A DNA stretch of 64,000 nucleotides from Lytechinus variegatus (Eukaryota; Echinodermata; Echinoidea; Temnopleuroida; Toxopneustidae): assembly GCF_018143015.1 (NCBI RefSeq), contig NC_054743.1, positions 28,368,934 to 28,432,933 of the forward strand, written 5' to 3'. Positions 60,301 to 64,000 of the stretch are shown in pieces. Numbering within the stretch: position 1 is the stretch's first letter; each line of letters begins with the position of its first letter. The notes beneath the pieces were generated by a model that made no database searches, was not told the DNA's origin, and saw only the letters and a list, made by a program, of their open reading frames with translations. Position numbers and translations under genes: made by a program.

Positions 60301-61440
60301 CATTACCCTATTATTTGAGACATGATTTCGATCAGTGCAAATTATTTATGCATATGGCATATGTATTGTTTGCTCCTCGTATCTTAATATTCTCAGAGGG
60401 AATGCTGCGATACTGATAGCGTATAAATTTCTCTCAGTATGAATTTCATTACCACATTATTTAGGACATGATTTCAATTTGTGCAAATTATGTATGCATA
60501 TGTATCGTTTTCCCTCGTATCTTAGTATAATTTGTTTCAGTAAAAAATTACTCAGAGGGAATACTGCATTATCGACTGTGTATAATTTCCTTTATTATGA
60601 ATTGCAATACTATGTAGGACATAATTTCAATAAGTGCAAATTATATGCATATATCTAGTTTTCTTCTCGTATCTTAATTTGTTTGAGTAATAATTACTCA
60701 GAGGAAACACTACATTATCGACCATGTATATATTCTTTTAGTATGAATTACATCATTATATAGAATATAATTTCAATCGATGCAAATTATGGATGCATAT
60801 GTATCGTTTGATTTTGTTTCTTAATAAATTTGTTTTAGTAAAAATTATACAGAGGGAATATTGCATTATCGTCCGTGTACAATTTTCTACAGTATGAATT
60901 ACATGACTATACGACATAATTTCCATGAGTGTAAATTATGTATGGATACAGCCTATGTCTCGTTTGCTTCTCGTATCTTAATGTAACTTGTTTCAGTAAA
61001 AGTTACTCAGAATGACTACTGCATTATCGACCATAATATTTTCTCTCAGTATGAATTACATTACTATATACATGATATAGGACATAATTTCCATCAATGC
61101 AAATTTTGCATGCACAATGTCTCGTTTGCTTCTCGTATCTCAATATATTTTGTTTCAGTAAAAATTACCAAGAGGGAACGCTGGATTATTAATTGTGTTT
61201 AATTTTATCTCACAAGGAATTGCACTACTATACAGGACATGATTTTCGTTAGGGAAAATTATGTATGCATTCATTTGGTTTGCTTCGGGTATCTTGATAT
61301 AATTTAGTAAAATTACTCAGAAGGAATTCTGCATTATCGACCGCTTATTATTTCCTCCAGTATGAATTACACTATGATCATGATCATATACATGTACATG
61401 TAGGACATCATTTCCATGAGCGCAAATAATGTTTATACTA

Positions 61441-62453
61441 TATTGCGTTAGTTTGTATAATATTCTATCTCAAAATGTAATTTTATATTTTGTACCACCA
61501 CAATGTGATAAATGCAATTCTTCCATTGATTAAAATCTTACAAATTATGATCCATGTCAGGAACCCACGTCAGTATCATAATTTATTTAGATTATACAAT
61601 TGCTGAATAAAAAACGGAACAAAAGCGTAATTTGAATTAGGAATGATATAATTTCTTACTATCTTAATGAAACAGAAACATTAATTCTCTCGAAATTGAC
61701 AGCCGTTTGGTGAATCGCCTGGTTACACGACTTGCATTGCACGACAGTCTTTTAGGGCGGGCCCAAAAGTCTCTTTTAAAAAAATCAACTACCTTCGTGA
61801 AGGTCCGTTCCGTTGTCCTGTGAAAGGTGCCTAATAGTCCTGGCCGGGGAAGCGTGACATTATTTTTCATACATTCTTTCTTGTCAATTCAAGGGTGCTG
61901 ATTACAAATCGGAATGATGACACGCTCGTAACCTTAAGCATTTCCGCAAATTGGCAATATCCAACTTGCCACTGAAATATGCACGTTATCCCAAAAAAAT
62001 GACAAAACTGCACACTTATTGTAAAATGTCTATTATTGTGACACGGGAGCGAAATAATGTCTGAAAACACATTTTCTTTTTAAATAATTATTTCATTAAT
62101 ATTAAAACGTGCTGCCACAGACCCCCGTTACTCTATTATGTACAATATCAATAGGGGAAAAATAAATTTCTCAAGAGTAAGCACTTAAATGCAAGTAATT
62201 GTGATACAAGTACTGTCTGAAAACATGATTGCTAACGAAATATATCATCAACTTTGTCATGTATGTGATGAATGCTTTATTTTGCTATTCGAAATGGCTG
62301 CCATACGTCCCTAACTATATCATTAACAAGTTTAGTTTGGAGAAAAAATGTTGACAGAATTTAGCTTTGCTTGGCTACAACATTCCTGTAATTTTGATGT
62401 AAGAGTGAAATATAATGTCTGGCAGCATGATTTTCTACATTCTTCCCACTTTC
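61441..62453. other. Intergenic DNA 3' of the aminotransferase gene
   Basis: This is AT-rich with no exon. TTTATT at 62276-62281 reads AATAAA on the minus strand, about 175 bases past the aminotransferase stop, and may be its polyadenylation signal. Confidence 0.35.
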
Positions 62454-63935
62454 TTAACTATCCTTGGAAGTCTTGTTGAACTCTTGTATCGTTTCTGCCA
62501 GTATCTTCAGTCCCTGGCAGAAAAGAAAAGAAAATAGCAAAGAATAATTTTTAACAAGATAACTGGAGAGAAAACACTACAGGTTTTTGTCATCATGTTT
62601 ATAATGAAAGTTGTTTCATTGCTGTTCACGTTTCAAACGATTTCATCTAATTTATACAATCTCGAAGTGTATTTGAAAAGCAAACACTTGTCTATAATTC
62701 ATTATTAAAAATCACATTGCCAATGCGCCATTCCCATTCCTTTTACTAAGATCAATACTATAGTAAAGTATTTATTTTCAGTATAAAAAGCTTAAAAAAT
62801 GCAAAACGGATGGATGGCCCATATTTAGTTTTGTTGACATGGCTATACTTTTATTCCATGGGGTCCATATATACAATAAAAGTAAAAAGTAAACATATAT
62901 GAAAGAAGTATATACGGCAAATCAAACAAAATAACGAAAGTGATATGATATATTATGTTACTAATGTAATGTTACTACTATTATGAGACAACAGTCGGAA
63001 TGAATCTATGTAAAAAAAATGTATATACACTAATTAGATTCATTATAAGAAGTAAGAAATGAAAAAGTAAAAAGGAGAATGCACTTTGTGGAATGCAATT
63101 AACGAGTCTACCCTTGCAAAGATTTTTTTTGTCGTTTCAAAGAGCTGAAATCTTAAAGTACCTTCACGTGTTTCTATACGCTTATATAGTAATGTACGTT
63201 GTGTCTTTTTCTGAATAATGTTCTGAATTGATTATTACGAAACCAGAAATCGAATCTCGGGAATTGTAATCTTTTCGCGGGAAAAATGAGAACAATAAAT
63301 TTCATGACTTGACTGAATATTAATGTAAAATTTACAAAAGTAAAGTTATGACTGCTACATTGAAAAAAAACACATCTCCAATATACTGTAACACATGTTG
63401 CTATGTCGGATTTTGCATATTCACATGTATCAATAGAGTACTGAAATGCGACTTCAGTTGCCATGGTGTCATGGCGGGTTGGTTCTAAACAGAGTCGCAC
63501 CTGACGATCGTCAGGCGATCATTCTGAAAGCCGCCATTTTCTCCTATGAGAAACACGCGCTTTCATTCCGGTTTCATTTGTTTAGTTCCAGGCCGCCATG
63601 ACGCCACGGCAGCTGACGTCATCGCTCCGGTACTCCATAGCGTTGGCAAACACTTTTTAGCGCATGCGCAGTAATAATTTCGTGATGGCAAATGTAGTAT
63701 TCTTATTGCAATTGACATAGGCCTACCTTTGCTAGGTTTTCTTCCGGCCCCACTGAAAAGGCCACTCGTATGTAAGACGAAGGCTGTGATTGGTCCATGA
63801 GAAAGATAATACCAGGTGTGAGAAGAACGTCATTCTTTAGGACCTGGTCTAAGAGGAACTCTTCGGCATCTCGGATTGTCAAGAGCTTAATCCACATGAA
63901 TAATCCTGCTCGAGGGACGGACCATGTTGCTAGAC
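62454..63935 (-). CDS. aadat: Alpha-aminoadipate/kynurenine aminotransferase (AADAT/KAT II type), last two exons
   Basis: The exons are 63727-63935 and 62454-62513 (minus strand), joined in phase 0; the upstream exons lie beyond the window. About 88 C-terminal residues are seen: LATWSVPRAGLFMWIKLLT, LTPGIIFLMDQSQPSSYIRV and GLKILAETIQEF. These align with the end of human AADAT (VPAAGMFLWIK, MLPGNAFYVD, SPYLRASFS). In YIRVAFS the arginine corresponds to the substrate-carboxylate-binding residue of fold-type I aminotransferases. The family is PLP-dependent and acts on aminoadipate and kynurenine with 2-oxoglutarate. The PLP lysine would be in the missing part. A related class I aminotransferase cannot be excluded. 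Confidence 0.85.
63455..63614. mobile_element. Palindromic MITE in the aminotransferase intron
   Basis: CAGTTGCCATGGTGTCATGG at the left is mirrored by CCATGACGCCACGGCAGCTG at the right. A perfect 16-bp palindrome, CCTGACGATCGTCAGG, lies at 63500-63515. It is about 160 bp and non-coding. Confidence 0.65.
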
Positions 63936-64000
63936 CTGTTACAGTAGTTCAGGTGGACGATAAAAATTAATTGTGTTCTCAATTCTGTACAAGTAGAAAG

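Larger units (their letters stand above)
59700..61440. repeat. Satellite-like array, units of about 150 bp
   Basis: The landmark GACATAATTTC(A/C)AT recurs near 60317, 60466, 60608, 60763, 60914, 61081, 61235 and 61396. AGTATGAATTACA and CTCGTATCTTAAT recur at matching offsets. The spacing is about 142-167 bp. The units are well diverged, so the array is not young. A SINE (59811-60300) splits the first unit. Confidence 0.85.

Overview
This window looks like a piece of an echinoderm genome, most probably a sea urchin. The genes are split into many short exons with GT-AG introns, and the sequence is AT-rich. One host gene is the deuterostome Blimp1/Krox factor. Noncoding DNA is crowded with elements of the kind known from Strongylocentrotus: an L2-type LINE carrying a 2A-like peptide, a foldback element with 15-bp subrepeats resembling the TU family, tRNA-derived SINEs and many small hAT-like MITEs. 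The species call rests on family knowledge and repeat style, not on a database match.

I can support five host genes. (1) 1-3902, plus strand: the 3' part of prdm1 (blimp1/krox), with most of the PR/SET domain, four C2H2 zinc fingers and an acidic C-terminus containing a recent 114-codon tandem duplication. (2) 10023-28314, minus strand: a complete White-like ABCG half-transporter. I traced 16 coding exons whose phases all fit, giving 611 codons plus stop. (3) 34310-52237, minus strand: a complete SLC5/SGLT-type sodium-solute cotransporter in 15 exons, about 668 aa, with one unexplained single-base phase conflict between exons 4 and 5. (4) 55204-58225, plus strand: a two-exon P-loop sulfotransferase-like protein of 321 aa. 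(5) 62454-63935, minus strand: the last two exons of an alpha-aminoadipate/kynurenine aminotransferase (AADAT/KAT II type), running off the right edge. The genes have unrelated roles (transcription factor, transporters, transferase, amino-acid catabolism), and nothing in the sequence suggests joint function.

Mobile DNA fills much of the rest. A full-length-looking L2 LINE (about 10320-14215) with an open 1146-codon ORF sits antisense in the last intron of the ABCG gene. A foldback element at 5767-7252 has inverted arrays of a 15-bp unit and an exact 8-bp target duplication, and itself holds a hAT-like MITE. Two hAT-like elements in the ABCG introns (22612-23667 and 23965-24078) have perfect 8-bp target duplications, and three others are close to perfect. 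Right of the sulfotransferase lie a 0.6-kb palindrome and a roughly 150-bp satellite array (59700-61440) interrupted by a SINE that is itself interrupted by a MITE.

The remaining intergenic and intronic DNA contains simple repeats and unrecognised AT-rich sequence. I found no convincing tRNA, rRNA or other RNA gene, no CRISPR array, and no retrovirus-like element.
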